Notes: a model not told the origin generated them from the sequence alone. Shown: positions 7,996 through 15,509, numbered from the stretch's first letter. The stretch: 20,036 bases of DNA from DSNY01 sp037442465 (GCA_037442465.1 JBBIQI010000041.1:1-20036), one strand, 5' to 3'. Translations and numbers: made by a program.

Positions 7996-9491
7996 CGCGC
8001 GGCCTCGGCCCCCGCGTGCGCGTCCCACAGGCCGGACATCCAGCGACCGATCGTCTCGACCGACACCGAACGCGCCGGCACCGCGGGCGACAGCCGCCCG
8101 CGCGCCATCACCATAATGCGGTCGCAGATCTCGAACAGCTCGTCGAGTTCCTCGGACACGACCAGGATCGCGCAGCCCTGCGCGCGCAGCGCGATCAGCG
8201 CATTGCGGATCGCGGCGGCGGCGCCCACGTCGACGCCCCAGGTCGGCTGGTCGACGACCAACGCGCGCGGCGCGCCTTCGATCTCGCGGCCGACGATGAA
8301 CTTCTGCAGATTGCCGCCCGACAGGCTCGCGGCCAGCGACTCGGGACCGGGACAGCGCACGTCGAAGCGCTCGATCACGCGCCGCGCAAACTCGCGCATC
8401 GCCGCCGGCAGGATGAAACCGTGCCGATGCAGCGTATCGCCGGTCAGCAGCGCGTTTTCCGCGAGCGTCAGCTCGGGCACGGCACCGTGCCGCAGCCTTT
8501 CCTCGGGCACGTAGCGCAGTCCGAGCGCGCGTCGCTCGCGCGGACCGAGGTCGAGCAACGAGCGGCCGTCGAGCGACAGTGTCCCGGCAGCCGGCGGCAC
8601 TTCGCCGGCGAGCGCCGCCACGAGCGCACGCTGGCCGTTGCCCGAAATGCCGGCGATGCCCACGATCTCACCCGCGTGCAGCGTGAACGCAAGCGGCGGA
8701 TCCGTCACTGCGCGCAGGCGCAGACCGTCGGCAACCAGGCGTGGCGCGCCCGGCGGGGTGTCGTGCGCGGCGATCTGCGGGGGCTGTCCGCCGATCATCA
8801 GCCGTGCCAGGCTCGCTTCGCTCTCGTGCCTGGGATCGACGGTGGCGACCACGCGGCCGGCGCGCATGACTGTGCAGCGATCGGCGAGCCGTCGGATCTC
8901 GTCGAGCTTGTGGCTGATGAAAAGCACCGACAGACCGTCGGCGGCGAGCCGGCGCAGCGTGGCGAACAGCGCGTCGACCGCCTGCGGCGTCAGTACCGAA
9001 GTCGGCTCGTCCATGATCAGAAGACGCGGCCGCGCCAGCAGCGCGCGCAAGATTTCGACGCGCTGGCGTTCGCCGCTCGACAGGTCGTGCACCCGCCGCT
9101 GCGCGTCGATTGCCAACCCGTAGCGCGCGGCGGCCTCGCCGAGTTCGCGCCGCAGTTCGGCCGCCGGCGGCGCGGCCGGCAGGCCGAGCGCGACGTTCTC
9201 GGCCACCGTCAGCGAGTCGAACAGCGCGAAATGCTGGTGCACCATCGCGATGCCGAGCGCGCGCGCGACCTGCGGACTGGCGATCTCGACCGCGCGGCCG
9301 TCGAAGGCGATCTCGCCCGCGTCCGGCTGCACCTCGCCCGCGACGATTCTCATCAGCGTGCTCTTGCCGGCACCGTTTTCGCCGAGCACCGCATGGATTT
9401 CGCCCGCGGCCACTTCGAGCGACACGGCATCGTTGGCCAGCACCGCCGGGTAGCGCTTGGTGATGTTCGTCAGCTGCAGACGAGCCGGCAT
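7992..9491 (-). CDS. ABC transporter ATP-binding protein with two nucleotide-binding domains, nucleoside/BMP type, 499 aa
   Basis: Cytoplasmic ATPase that powers purine/nucleoside import. Domain 1 has Walker A GENGAGKST (37-45), Q-loop near VHQHFALF (84-91), signature LSSGERQ (137-143), Walker B LLIMDEP (157-163) and switch His194. Domain 2 has the degenerate Walker A GISGNGQRAL (281-290) in which the lysine is replaced, signature LSGGNLQK (390-397) and Walker B LVVDQP with Gln in place of the catalytic Glu (415). Such asymmetry is known in the RbsA/YufO class. The 499-aa length is normal (500-515). It is first in the coupled block with the two permeases. The gene starts 46 bp downstream of tRNA-Ser, and no strong ribosome site is visible before its ATG. 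Confidence 0.93.
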   Translation of the reverse strand: MPARLQLTNITKRYPAVLANDAVSLEVAAGEIHAVLGENGAGKSTLMRIVAGEVQPDAGEIAFDGRAVEIASPQVARALGIAMVHQHFALFDSLTVAENVALGLPAAPPAAELRRELGEAAARYGLAIDAQRRVHDLSSGERQRVEILRALLARPRLLIMDEPTSVLTPQAVDALFATLRRLAADGLSVLFISHKLDEIRRLADRCTVMRAGRVVATVDPRHESEASLARLMIGGQPPQIAAHDTPPGAPRLVADGLRLRAVTDPPLAFTLHAGEIVGIAGISGNGQRALVAALAGEVPPAAGTLSLDGRSLLDLGPRERRALGLRYVPEERLRHGAVPELTLAENALLTGDTLHRHGFILPAAMREFARRVIERFDVRCPGPESLAASLSGGNLQKFIVGREIEGAPRALVVDQPTWGVDVGAAAAIRNALIALRAQGCAILVVSEELDELFEICDRIMVMARGRLSPAVPARSVSVETIGRWMSGLWDAHAGAEAAR

Positions 9492-9537
9492 GCGTCGGGC
9501 GCGGGTGGGACCCGCGGTCTTGTTGTCGTCTCCGAAT

Positions 9538-9625
9538 TGGCGGAGGCGGTGAGATTCGAACTCACGAAGGGCGAACCCTTGCCGGTTTTCAAGACCGGTG
9601 CCTTAAACCGCTCGGCCACGCCTCC
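9538..9625 (-). tRNA. tRNA-Ser (anticodon UGA)
   Basis: An 88-nt tRNA on the minus strand with encoded CCA. The acceptor stem GGAGGCG (9619-9625) pairs with CGCCTCC (9542-9548), followed by discriminator G and CCA (9538-9540). The anticodon arm has a 5-bp stem (CCGGT/ACCGG) and loop CTTGAAA with TGA at 9589-9591. A long variable arm, typical of serine tRNAs, and a T arm with GTTCGAATC are present. A CACAAT box at 9636-9641 (minus strand) could be its -10 element; no good -35 is seen. It separates the sox cluster from the purine importer. Confidence 0.97.
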
Positions 9626-9701
9626 GAAGGCGCGCATTGTGCCGCAAGCGGCGCGTGCGGCGCACCGTACTGTCGGCGCGGCCCACCGCGCGCGATCGGC
9701 G

Positions 9702-10226
9702 TCAGCGCGCGCGCAGCCTGGCAGTCGCCGCTTCGATCGCGTTGGCAAGATAACTCTCGTAGAAGCCCGCCGCGTCCAGACCGACCAGAGGGTCGCCGAG
9801 CGGGGTGAGGTTTGCGTCGACCAGCAGTACGACCGGAACGACGCGTGCACCGAAGCGCGCCGCGAACCGCGCCTCAGTGATCGGCTGGCCGTCGATGTCG
9901 ACGAAGCTGCGCTGGCCGACGATGTCGACCTCGCGGATCAGCACGCCGGCGCGCGGATCGCGTGCGCGCGGCGCAAGATATTGGCGCCGTACGATCTGGC
10001 AGTAGGGGCAGCCCGGCGTCGTGAAGAAAAGCAGCAGCGGCACGCGTTCGCGCTGCACCCGCGCCGCCAACGACCGCACGTCGTCGATCTGCGGCAGCGT
10101 GCCCGCTTCCGACGCCGGCGCCGGAGCGAGCCGCAGGCTGAGGCCTGCCAGCATCGCCGCGGACACCAGCACGCGCCGCCGCCGCTCGCGGCGGTGGCCG
10201 GCCCGCACCCAGACACGTGTCAGCAC
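9702..10226 (-). CDS. Periplasmic thioredoxin-like protein (SoxW-like), about 174 aa
   Basis: Thioredoxin-fold protein probably exported to the periplasm, where it would reduce or protect cysteines of Sox or cytochrome proteins. The redox motif is FFTTPGCPYC (Cys73 and Cys76 from the proposed start), and the cis-proline loop is RVVPVVLL (Pro131). An N-terminal basic stretch (RRERRRR) then a hydrophobic run ending APASEAG looks like a signal peptide. The start is uncertain: there is no ATG before the signal-peptide core; a GTG at 10226 lies 34 bp after the soxB stop, and other GTGs follow. The open frame itself runs back into soxB. Its position directly after soxB and the CPYC motif suggest a SoxW-like role, but sequence identity to SoxW was not tested. 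Confidence 0.75.
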   Translation of the reverse strand: MLTRVWVRAGHRRERRRRVLVSAAMLAGLSLRLAPAPASEAGTLPQIDDVRSLAARVQRERVPLLLFFTTPGCPYCQIVRRQYLAPRARDPRAGVLIREVDIVGQRSFVDIDGQPITEARFAARFGARVVPVVLLVDANLTPLGDPLVGLDAAGFYESYLANAIEAATARLRAR

Positions 10227-10260
10227 CCGACCCGGCGATCGCGTCGACGTCGCCGCTGCA

Positions 10261-11982
10261 TCACGCGATGCCCGGATTGCCCTGCACGCCCTTGATCGTC
10301 GGCAGGTTGAGCCTGCGCGGCTTGAGCACTTTCTGCTGGCGCAGATAGCGGGCGACGACGTCCCAGATCGGCTCGCCCTGAGCACCTTCGGCGACCGGCG
10401 CCCAGCCGGCGACCTTGTAGGTCTTCTTCGGGTCGATCGGCTTGCCGTCGAGCCGCATGTCGGAGATGCGGTTGCCCATCGTCGCGTTCGGATCGATCGT
10501 GTACTGCAACCCGCCGACGCGCACCATATCGCCGCCCTGCTGCAGGTACGGATCGGGGTTGAACAGATTATCGGCGACGTCCTCGAGGATGGTCTTGATC
10601 ATCTCGCCCGACAGGTCGTTCAGCGTCGTATACGGATACGTGATCGCCGTCTGGTCGAGCACGTGCTCCATCAGGATCGTCTGCCCCGGCAGCAGGGTCG
10701 TCCCCCAGCGGAATCCCGGCGAAAACGCGATCTGCGCACCCTTGACTGCCATCAGCGCGTCGCAGATCAACTGATCGAAGGTGCCGTTGAAGTTGCCACG
10801 CCGGTAAAGCAGCCCTTCGGTGACCGCGAGCTTCTCGCCGAGCCTGGTCTCGAACGGCGCGCGCACCCGCTTGATGAAAGCGTCCATCTCCGCGTCGGCC
10901 GGCAACAGGTTGGCGAACACCGGCAGCAGCTTGTAGCGGAAGTCGACGACCTTACCGTCCTTGACGTCGAGGTCGAGCACGCCGAGAAACTTACCGTTGC
11001 TGCCGGCGTTCGTCACCAGTGTCTGCCCGCCTGCGTTGCGGACGATCGTCGGTGCCGGCACGCCGTCGTGCGTGTGGCCGCCCAGGATCGCGTCGATGCC
11101 GCGCACGCGCGAAGCCATCTTCAGATCGACGTCCATGCCGTTGTGGCTGAGCACGACGACGACCTGCGCGCCGTGGCCGCGCGTCTCGTCGACGAACTTC
11201 TGCATCGTGTCGTCCTTGATACCGAAGCTCCAGTCGGCCACCAGATAGCGCGGGTTGGCGATCGGCGTATACGGGAACGCCTGCCCGATCACCGCGACCT
11301 TGACGCCGTTCATTTCGCGCATCACGTAGGGCGGGAAGACCTGATCGCCGAAGTCGGCGGTCGTGACGTTCTGCGCGACAAAGTCGATCTTCCCCTTGAA
11401 GTCGCGCTCGACGATCTCCTGCACGCGCTTCTGTCCGAGCGTCATCTCCCAGTGCGGCGTCATGATGTCGACGCCGAGCAGCTTGCAAGCATCGACCATG
11501 TCCTGGCCATTGGTCCACAACGCGGTTCCGGATCCCTGCCAGGTATCGCCGCCATCGAGAAGCAGTGCGCCGGGACGCGATGCCCGCATCCGCTTGACCA
11601 GCGTGGCCAGATGCGCGAAACCGCCGACCTTGCCATAGGTGCGCGCGGCGGCCTCGAAGTCGAGAAAAGTGAACGCATGCGCCTCGATCGACTTCGGCGC
11701 AATGCCGAAGTGCCTGAGCAGATGCTCGCCGACCAGATGCGGTGCCTTGCCGCGCGCCTCCGCGATGCCGAGGTTCACGCTCGGCTCGCGGAAGTACACG
11801 GGCAGAAGCTGCGCATGGCAGTCGGTGAAATGCAGAAAGTGCACGTTGCCGAAGCGCGGCACTTCGTAGAGCCGGCGTGCGGCATCGGGCTGCTGCGCGA
11901 GCACATCGCGCGCGGCGATCGGCATGCCGGCCGCGGCGGCGACCGCCAGCACCTGCATGAATTCGCGTCGGTTCATCGACAT
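10261..11982 (-). CDS. soxB: Thiosulfohydrolase SoxB, 573 aa
   Basis: Periplasmic dimanganese enzyme that hydrolyses the terminal sulfonate of SoxY-bound S-thiosulfonate, releasing sulfate. A twin-arginine signal (NRREFM, then an Ala-rich core to ARDVLAQ, about residue 30) fits cofactor loading before export. The metallophosphatase-type ligands are all visible: HFTDCH (Asp54, His56), LLDGGDTW (Asp143, Asp146), FVAQN (Asn205), VLSHNG (His280) and GGHTHDG (His303, His305). MTPHWEM (His177) is the catalytic region. The C-terminus ends in the typical RLNLPTIKGVQGNPG. The length is normal. Two start codons two codons apart (11982 and 11976) share one strong purine-rich site; the upstream one is given. 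A 200-bp spacer separates it from the upstream tlpA-like gene. Confidence 0.97.
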   Translation of the reverse strand: MSMNRREFMQVLAVAAAAGMPIAARDVLAQQPDAARRLYEVPRFGNVHFLHFTDCHAQLLPVYFREPSVNLGIAEARGKAPHLVGEHLLRHFGIAPKSIEAHAFTFLDFEAAARTYGKVGGFAHLATLVKRMRASRPGALLLDGGDTWQGSGTALWTNGQDMVDACKLLGVDIMTPHWEMTLGQKRVQEIVERDFKGKIDFVAQNVTTADFGDQVFPPYVMREMNGVKVAVIGQAFPYTPIANPRYLVADWSFGIKDDTMQKFVDETRGHGAQVVVVLSHNGMDVDLKMASRVRGIDAILGGHTHDGVPAPTIVRNAGGQTLVTNAGSNGKFLGVLDLDVKDGKVVDFRYKLLPVFANLLPADAEMDAFIKRVRAPFETRLGEKLAVTEGLLYRRGNFNGTFDQLICDALMAVKGAQIAFSPGFRWGTTLLPGQTILMEHVLDQTAITYPYTTLNDLSGEMIKTILEDVADNLFNPDPYLQQGGDMVRVGGLQYTIDPNATMGNRISDMRLDGKPIDPKKTYKVAGWAPVAEGAQGEPIWDVVARYLRQQKVLKPRRLNLPTIKGVQGNPGIA

Positions 11983-11985
11983 CGA

Positions 11986-11994
11986 CCTTCTCCC
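11986..11994 (-). promoter_or_regulatory. soxB ribosome binding site serving two possible starts
   Basis: GGGAGAAGG on the minus strand. GGGAG is 7 nt from the ATG at 11982, while AAGG is 9 nt from the ATG at 11976, so the sequence does not separate the two; the proteins differ by two residues (MS). Confidence 0.55.
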
Positions 11995-12182
11995 AAGCTC
12001 GAGTGAGTCGGCGAGCGCGACCCACTCCGCACGCCCGTTTCGACCGCTGCTGTGCGCTGGTTGCCGCAACGCTCAAGGCGGTTACGGCGGCGACACCCGT
12101 CGCCAAGCGCATAGCCACCAGCGCAGCCTGTGCGCTGAAAACCGGGCACGGTGAGTGACGCCCTCAATCAACCAGGTCCTGC

Positions 12183-12689
12183 TCAGCGTTTCACAGCGAA
12201 GCGGGCCAGCGCCGCGACATCTTCGGAAAACATCTCGCCGAGCTCGCGGAACACGATGCGTCCGCTCGAATCGACCACGTACACCTCGGGCAGCGCCTTG
12301 CGCCGCCCGAACCAGGACTCCGACTGCGCACCGGCCATCGCGACGGCAAACGTGTAGCCGCGCTCAGCCATGTACTTGCGCACGACCGCCGGATCCTTGT
12401 CGATCGAGAATGTCAGCACGACAAGCCCCTTGCCGCCATACTGCGCGTGCAGCTTCTGCAGGTGCGGGTTCTGGGCCGCGCAGAACGGACACCAGGTCGC
12501 CCAGAACTCGACCACGACGGTCGTCGCGCGCAGATCGGCGGCGCGCAGCACGCGGCCGTCGATCAACGTGACGTCCGACCACGCGATGCGGTCGCCGACG
12601 CCGACCGTCTGCGCGGCGCAAACCGGCAACGCTGCCCCGAGCGTCGCGCACGCCGCCACGAGCATGCGTCGACGGCGTCCGATCGGCAT
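12183..12689 (-). CDS. TlpA-like periplasmic thiol-disulfide oxidoreductase, 168 aa
   Basis: Exported thioredoxin of the TlpA/ResA class. A signal peptide is seen at residues 1-26 (RRRR, then a hydrophobic core ending VCAAQ). The fold follows with EFWATWCPFC (active Cys67 and Cys70), the SIDKDP strand region near 95-100 and the cis-Pro at ALPEVYVVD (Pro134). The gene lies between soxX and soxB on the same strand, so it likely serves cytochrome or SoxY cysteine reduction in the Sox pathway. An alternative start at the internal ATG (codon 9) would shorten the n-region; neither start has a strong ribosome site. It differs clearly from the CPYC thioredoxin after soxB. Confidence 0.88.
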   Translation of the reverse strand: MPIGRRRRMLVAACATLGAALPVCAAQTVGVGDRIAWSDVTLIDGRVLRAADLRATTVVVEFWATWCPFCAAQNPHLQKLHAQYGGKGLVVLTFSIDKDPAVVRKYMAERGYTFAVAMAGAQSESWFGRRKALPEVYVVDSSGRIVFRELGEMFSEDVAALARFAVKR

Positions 12690-12710
12690 CAGCTTGCCGG
12701 GGTCAACGAA

Positions 12711-12737
12711 GGGGCGGCGCTACCCGTGCGCCGCCCC
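12711..12737 (-). terminator. Strong GC hairpin between soxX and the tlpA-like gene
   Basis: A perfect 10-bp stem (GGGGCGGCGC / GCGCCGCCCC) with a 7-nt loop lies 16 bp after the soxX stop on the minus strand. It is followed by TTCGTT rather than a U run. It could attenuate transcription into tlpA-soxB or protect the 3' end of a soxYZAX mRNA. Confidence 0.5.
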
Positions 12738-12753
12738 GTTGGCACGCCGGCCG

Positions 12754-13368
12754 TTACTGGTTGACCGGCGAGGCCGGGTCCAGCAACAGCGCCATCACGT
12801 CCTTGATCTGCGCCTCGGTCAGGATGCCGGCGTCGCCGAAACGCGGCATCGATGAGCAGGCGTTGAAGGAATGCGCGTTCCAGATCTTGGCCCACGTATA
12901 ACGCAGCGTCTGCTCGGTGTTGCCGCGCTTCTTGCCGTAGTTGTACAGCGACGGCCCGATGTTGCCGAAGGAGATCTCCGTCTTCGACAGCTGGTGGCAC
13001 GCGTAGCAGTTGCCGCCGGCGGGCGCACCGGGCTTGTCGTTCCACTGCAGGCCCCTACCCGTTTGCGCGATGCGCTCGCCCTGCTTGTAGTCACCGAGCC
13101 AGTTGCCGGCGGTAGGGTACTTGACCGACGCCAGTGCCGCCTTCTCCAGGCGCTCACGCACCTCCTTCGGCGGATTGTTGTGCGTTTCCGTGCAGATGCG
13201 CTGCAGTTCGGTCTGATTGAGCCGGTCGACCTTGGCGATGCCGCGGTCCTTGAAGCTCGACTTGATCACCGCGAGCGTCTCTTCCTTCGTCGGCGGCGTG
13301 TGCATCATCGACGCACAGCCGGCGAGCGCGACCGCCCCGACGGCGGCCACAACGAATTTGCTTTTCAT
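12754..13368 (-). CDS. soxX: Sulfur oxidation c-type cytochrome SoxX, predicted lipoprotein form, 204 aa
   Basis: Small monohaem cytochrome c subunit of SoxAX, which oxidatively couples thiosulfate to SoxY. The haem motif is CYACH (Cys121, Cys124, His125); FNACSSMPRFG offers Met174 as the distal ligand; NIGPSLYNYG and the closing LTEAQIKDVMALLL helix are typical of SoxX. The N-terminus ends in LAGC (Cys18) with Ala-Ser following, so it is predicted to be a lipoprotein, with an outer-membrane type +2 residue. Residues 24-110 form an N-terminal extension with an additional Cys59. The gene starts 15 bp after the soxA stop, indicating co-transcription. Identity is firm; lipid anchoring is a prediction. 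Confidence 0.95.
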   Translation of the reverse strand: MKSKFVVAAVGAVALAGCASMMHTPPTKEETLAVIKSSFKDRGIAKVDRLNQTELQRICTETHNNPPKEVRERLEKAALASVKYPTAGNWLGDYKQGERIAQTGRGLQWNDKPGAPAGGNCYACHQLSKTEISFGNIGPSLYNYGKKRGNTEQTLRYTWAKIWNAHSFNACSSMPRFGDAGILTEAQIKDVMALLLDPASPVNQ

Positions 13369-13383
13369 CCCGTAGCCCCTCCG

Positions 13384-14226
13384 TTAGCGCTTGATCGACG
13401 GCGAATCCATCTTGCCGCCCGCGGCCTTGACCCCGAGGAACGTGATCAGGTCGATCGTCCCCTGCGAGACGAAGATCGGCTCGGGCCAGCGCTGCTGGCG
13501 GAAGCAGTCGTTCAGCCGCCACTGCATCGTGCGCAACGCGCCCTGGGACACTCGGTAGGCGGGCCAGGTCGCGAACGCGCGCTGCGCGGCTTCCGGTTTC
13601 TCGAAGTTCGGCAGGTCCTGCAGGCGGATGCGCTGATTGTCGACGCCGTGACAGGTCGCGCACGCGAAGTCATACGGGCCGGCGCGCATGTAAAAGAGTT
13701 GCTTGCCGCGCTCGAACGAGGCCTTTTCCTTCGGGTGGTTCTGCGGCACGGCGATCGGCATGCCGCGCGACTGCTCGACGACGTAGGCGGTGATCGCCTC
13801 GATGTCGGTGGCGCGCTGGCCGGCGCCGGAATACGGGCTTTTCGTCACCGCCGCCCGGTCGAACCCCTGCAGCGTGACCATGCAATGCACGAGCCGCGCC
13901 TCGAAGTCCATCACCTGGTCGGCATCGGCAAAGTAGCGCGGCAGTTGCGCATAGGCGCCCTTGACCACGCCGGGTCCGAGACCCAGGTCGCATTGCTCGA
14001 GCGACGCGTTCTTCGGGCCGCGCTTGGTCTTCCACAGTTCTTCACCGCGCGCGACCAGTAATTCGGCCGGATTGCCATCCTGCAGCATCTGCCGATAGCG
14101 CTCGATCTCCTGGATGGTCTTGTCCTTGTCTTGTCCCCCCACACTCGCCGCGGCGAGCATCAGCCCCGCACCGGCGCAAACCGGCGCCAAGGCTCGCATC
14201 CACGATGCGCAATGTCTCCCTGTCAT
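13384..14226 (-). CDS. soxA: L-cysteine S-thiosulfotransferase SoxA, monohaem type, 280 aa
   Basis: Catalytic cytochrome subunit of SoxAX. The active haem motif is CATCH (Cys189, Cys192, His193). RLNDCF has the conserved Cys241, which in characterised SoxA proteins is the haem ligand and carries a persulfide-type modification. In the N-terminal half only single cysteines remain (Cys79 in LEQCDLG and Cys115 in LVHCMV) where dihaem SoxA proteins have a CxxCH, so this is the monohaem class and those two probably form a disulfide. A signal peptide spans about residues 1-32. The ATG at 14224-14226 is preceded by AAGGAG at 5-nt spacing, which decides against the 30-codon longer open frame. It lies 15 bp upstream of soxX. 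Confidence 0.96.
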   Translation of the reverse strand: MTGRHCASWMRALAPVCAGAGLMLAAASVGGQDKDKTIQEIERYRQMLQDGNPAELLVARGEELWKTKRGPKNASLEQCDLGLGPGVVKGAYAQLPRYFADADQVMDFEARLVHCMVTLQGFDRAAVTKSPYSGAGQRATDIEAITAYVVEQSRGMPIAVPQNHPKEKASFERGKQLFYMRAGPYDFACATCHGVDNQRIRLQDLPNFEKPEAAQRAFATWPAYRVSQGALRTMQWRLNDCFRQQRWPEPIFVSQGTIDLITFLGVKAAGGKMDSPSIKR

Positions 14227-14378
14227 GCGTGCTCCTTGTGATGTTCTGGACAAAAACCTCGTCCTCTGTGGGACGTCGGTCGGGTTAACTTCATGCTCGT
14301 CGGCGCCGGCGCGCATACGCCCTTGTACACGGCGATATCAAAGCCCTTCATGCGCGCCGAAACCCACACGGACGCGCC

Positions 14379-14416
14379 GCCCAGCAGCCGGCCCGACCAC
14401 TGCCGCCCGGCTGGGC
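14379..14416 (-). terminator. Imperfect hairpin just after soxZ
   Basis: GCCCAG + GCCGG (with a 3-nt bulge) pairs with CCGGCTGGGC, starting about 7 nt after the soxZ stop on the minus strand. There is no U tract. Together with the 196-bp soxZ-soxA spacer it suggests partial termination or RNA processing; weak evidence. Confidence 0.3.
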
Positions 14417-14422
14417 GCTGGC

Positions 14423-14734
14423 TCAGTTGATCGTCGCCTTGTCGGTGCGCGTCTCCCCTTTGTTGTCGACCCAGGTCACGACGATTTCGTCGCCCTTTTT
14501 TCCGCCCTTGAATCGGAACTGCAGGTACGGATTCTTCGCGACCGCCGGGCCCCACTCTGCGGTCAGCACGGTCTTGCCTGCGTGCGTGACCGTGACGTTC
14601 TGGATGAAATGCGCGGGCACCAGGTTACCGCTGCCGTCGCGGCGCTGGCCCGTCTCCATTTCGTGACTCATCAGTACGCGCACCTCGACCGCATCGCCCT
14701 GCGCGGTCGCGCGGATTCGCATTGGATCTGGCAT
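14423..14734 (-). CDS. soxZ: Sulfur carrier partner SoxZ, 103 aa
   Basis: Periplasmic partner of SoxY; the heterodimer carries all Sox intermediates. The sequence has the typical SoxZ shape: IRATAQGDAVEVRVLMSHEMETG, then AHFIQNVTV, NPYLQFRFKG and the final GDEIVVTWVDNKGE strand pair. No signal peptide is present, as expected because SoxZ is exported with SoxY by the Tat system. The length is standard (about 100 aa). The start is set by a very strong GAGGAGG site (14742-14748) 7 nt before the ATG. It is 117 bp downstream of soxY and 196 bp upstream of soxA. Confidence 0.97.
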   Translation of the reverse strand: MPDPMRIRATAQGDAVEVRVLMSHEMETGQRRDGSGNLVPAHFIQNVTVTHAGKTVLTAEWGPAVAKNPYLQFRFKGGKKGDEIVVTWVDNKGETRTDKATIN

Positions 14735-14851
14735 GGAGAAACCTCCTCATGAATGCGTCGCACCCGGAAGCGGCGCGAACGAATCTGGACTCGCGGCGCA
14801 GCGGCGGCCACATCGCCACCGGCGCCAAACAACAATCGTCTGCCGTGAGGC

Positions 14852-15319
14852 TCAGCCGCCGCAGCCGCCCAGCGTGACCTTGACTTCCTTGGTGGCCACG
14901 TAGAACTTGCCGTCGGCCTTGACGACCGCGTGCACGTTGGAACTCTGCCCCATTTTCACGCGCGTCGCCACGCTGGGTTCCGTGCCTGGCGGCACCGTGA
15001 AGCCGGCGGCGACCACGTTCGGATTCTTCTCCACCAGGATATAGACGGCCTGCGTGTTGGGGATCTTGCTGGTCACGCCCACCGGCACGACCGCGCCGTT
15101 TTCCGCGATGTCGGGTGCGGTGATCGTGATGTCCGCGCTCGGCGTGGCTGCGGTACCGCCGAGCGCCTTGACGGCGTCGCCGAGATTCTTGCTCTCGAAC
15201 GCCGCCTTGTTCCAGGCCTGCTGCTGCGCGAGCGCCTCTTCGACGCTCAGCAGTCCCGTCCCGGCCAGCAAGGCGAAAACGCCTGTCAGCTTGAGGAAAT
15301 CGCGCCTTGTCTCCGTCAT
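14852..15319 (-). CDS. soxY: Thiosulfate-carrier protein SoxY, 155 aa
   Basis: Periplasmic carrier whose C-terminal cysteine binds the sulfur substrate. The last residues are GGCGG with Cys153, the hallmark swinging arm. A Tat signal with RRDFLKLTG lies at residues 5-13, followed by a hydrophobic core to ALAQQ (about residue 32). The SoxY-type beta-sandwich follows (SADITITAPDIAENGAVVPV). The start at 15317-15319 has a perfect GGAGG 6 nt upstream (15326-15330), against a longer open frame reaching 15388. The upstream region is cut by a scaffold gap about 90 bp before the start, so the promoter is incompletely known. First gene of the soxYZAX block. Confidence 0.97.
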   Translation of the reverse strand: MTETRRDFLKLTGVFALLAGTGLLSVEEALAQQQAWNKAAFESKNLGDAVKALGGTAATPSADITITAPDIAENGAVVPVGVTSKIPNTQAVYILVEKNPNVVAAGFTVPPGTEPSVATRVKMGQSSNVHAVVKADGKFYVATKEVKVTLGGCGG

Positions 15320-15373
15320 GACTTGCCTCCTTCGATCGATGTCGAGCCGTGCCGTTACAACCATGCAGCATCG

Positions 15374-15386
15374 GCGAAATTTTCGC
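15374..15386. promoter_or_regulatory. Short palindrome upstream of soxY
   Basis: GCGAAA-T-TTTCGC, two perfect 6-bp arms around one base, lies 55 bp before the soxY ATG in an AT-richer patch than its surroundings. It may be an operator for a Sox repressor, but no regulator gene is in the window and it may be chance. Confidence 0.3.
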
Positions 15387-15408
15387 AATCCGGCGATCCC
15401 GCAGCGCG

Positions 15409-15508
15409 NNNNNNNNNNNNNNNNNNNNNNNNNNNNNNNNNNNNNNNNNNNNNNNNNNNNNNNNNNNNNNNNNNNNNNNNNNNNNNNNNNNNNNNNNNNN
15501 NNNNNNNN
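15409..15508. other. Assembly gap (100 N)
   Basis: Exactly 100 undetermined bases between dsrE2 and soxY, ending one base before the dsrE2 stop codon. The true length is unknown, so a promoter or another small gene may be missing. Confidence 0.98.
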
Positions 15509-15509
15509 G

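Noticed and set aside
8228..8652. Degenerate second nucleotide-binding domain in the ABC ATPase as a possible mutation
   Set aside because: A missing Walker A lysine and Glu-to-Gln change in the second half are usual for this RbsA/YufO-type class, so it is not specific damage.
9538..9625. tRNA-Ser as an integration site for a mobile element
   Set aside because: No integrase gene and no direct repeat of the tRNA 3' end are seen in the window.
7782..10295. An 837-codon plus-strand open frame
   Set aside because: It runs antisense through the ABC ATPase, the tRNA and the thioredoxin gene; composition is low-complexity and no motif is seen.
10021..12006. A 661-codon plus-strand open frame opposite soxB
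   Set aside because: Shadow of soxB; no recognisable motif, while soxB on the other strand has all its catalytic residues.
12871..14061. A 396-codon plus-strand open frame opposite soxX and soxA
   Set aside because: Antisense to two cytochromes with intact haem motifs.
14223..14351. A 42-codon minus-strand frame ending in an ATGA overlap with soxA
   Set aside because: The overlap is attractive, but there is no ribosome site and no family resemblance, and soxA has its own good site within it.
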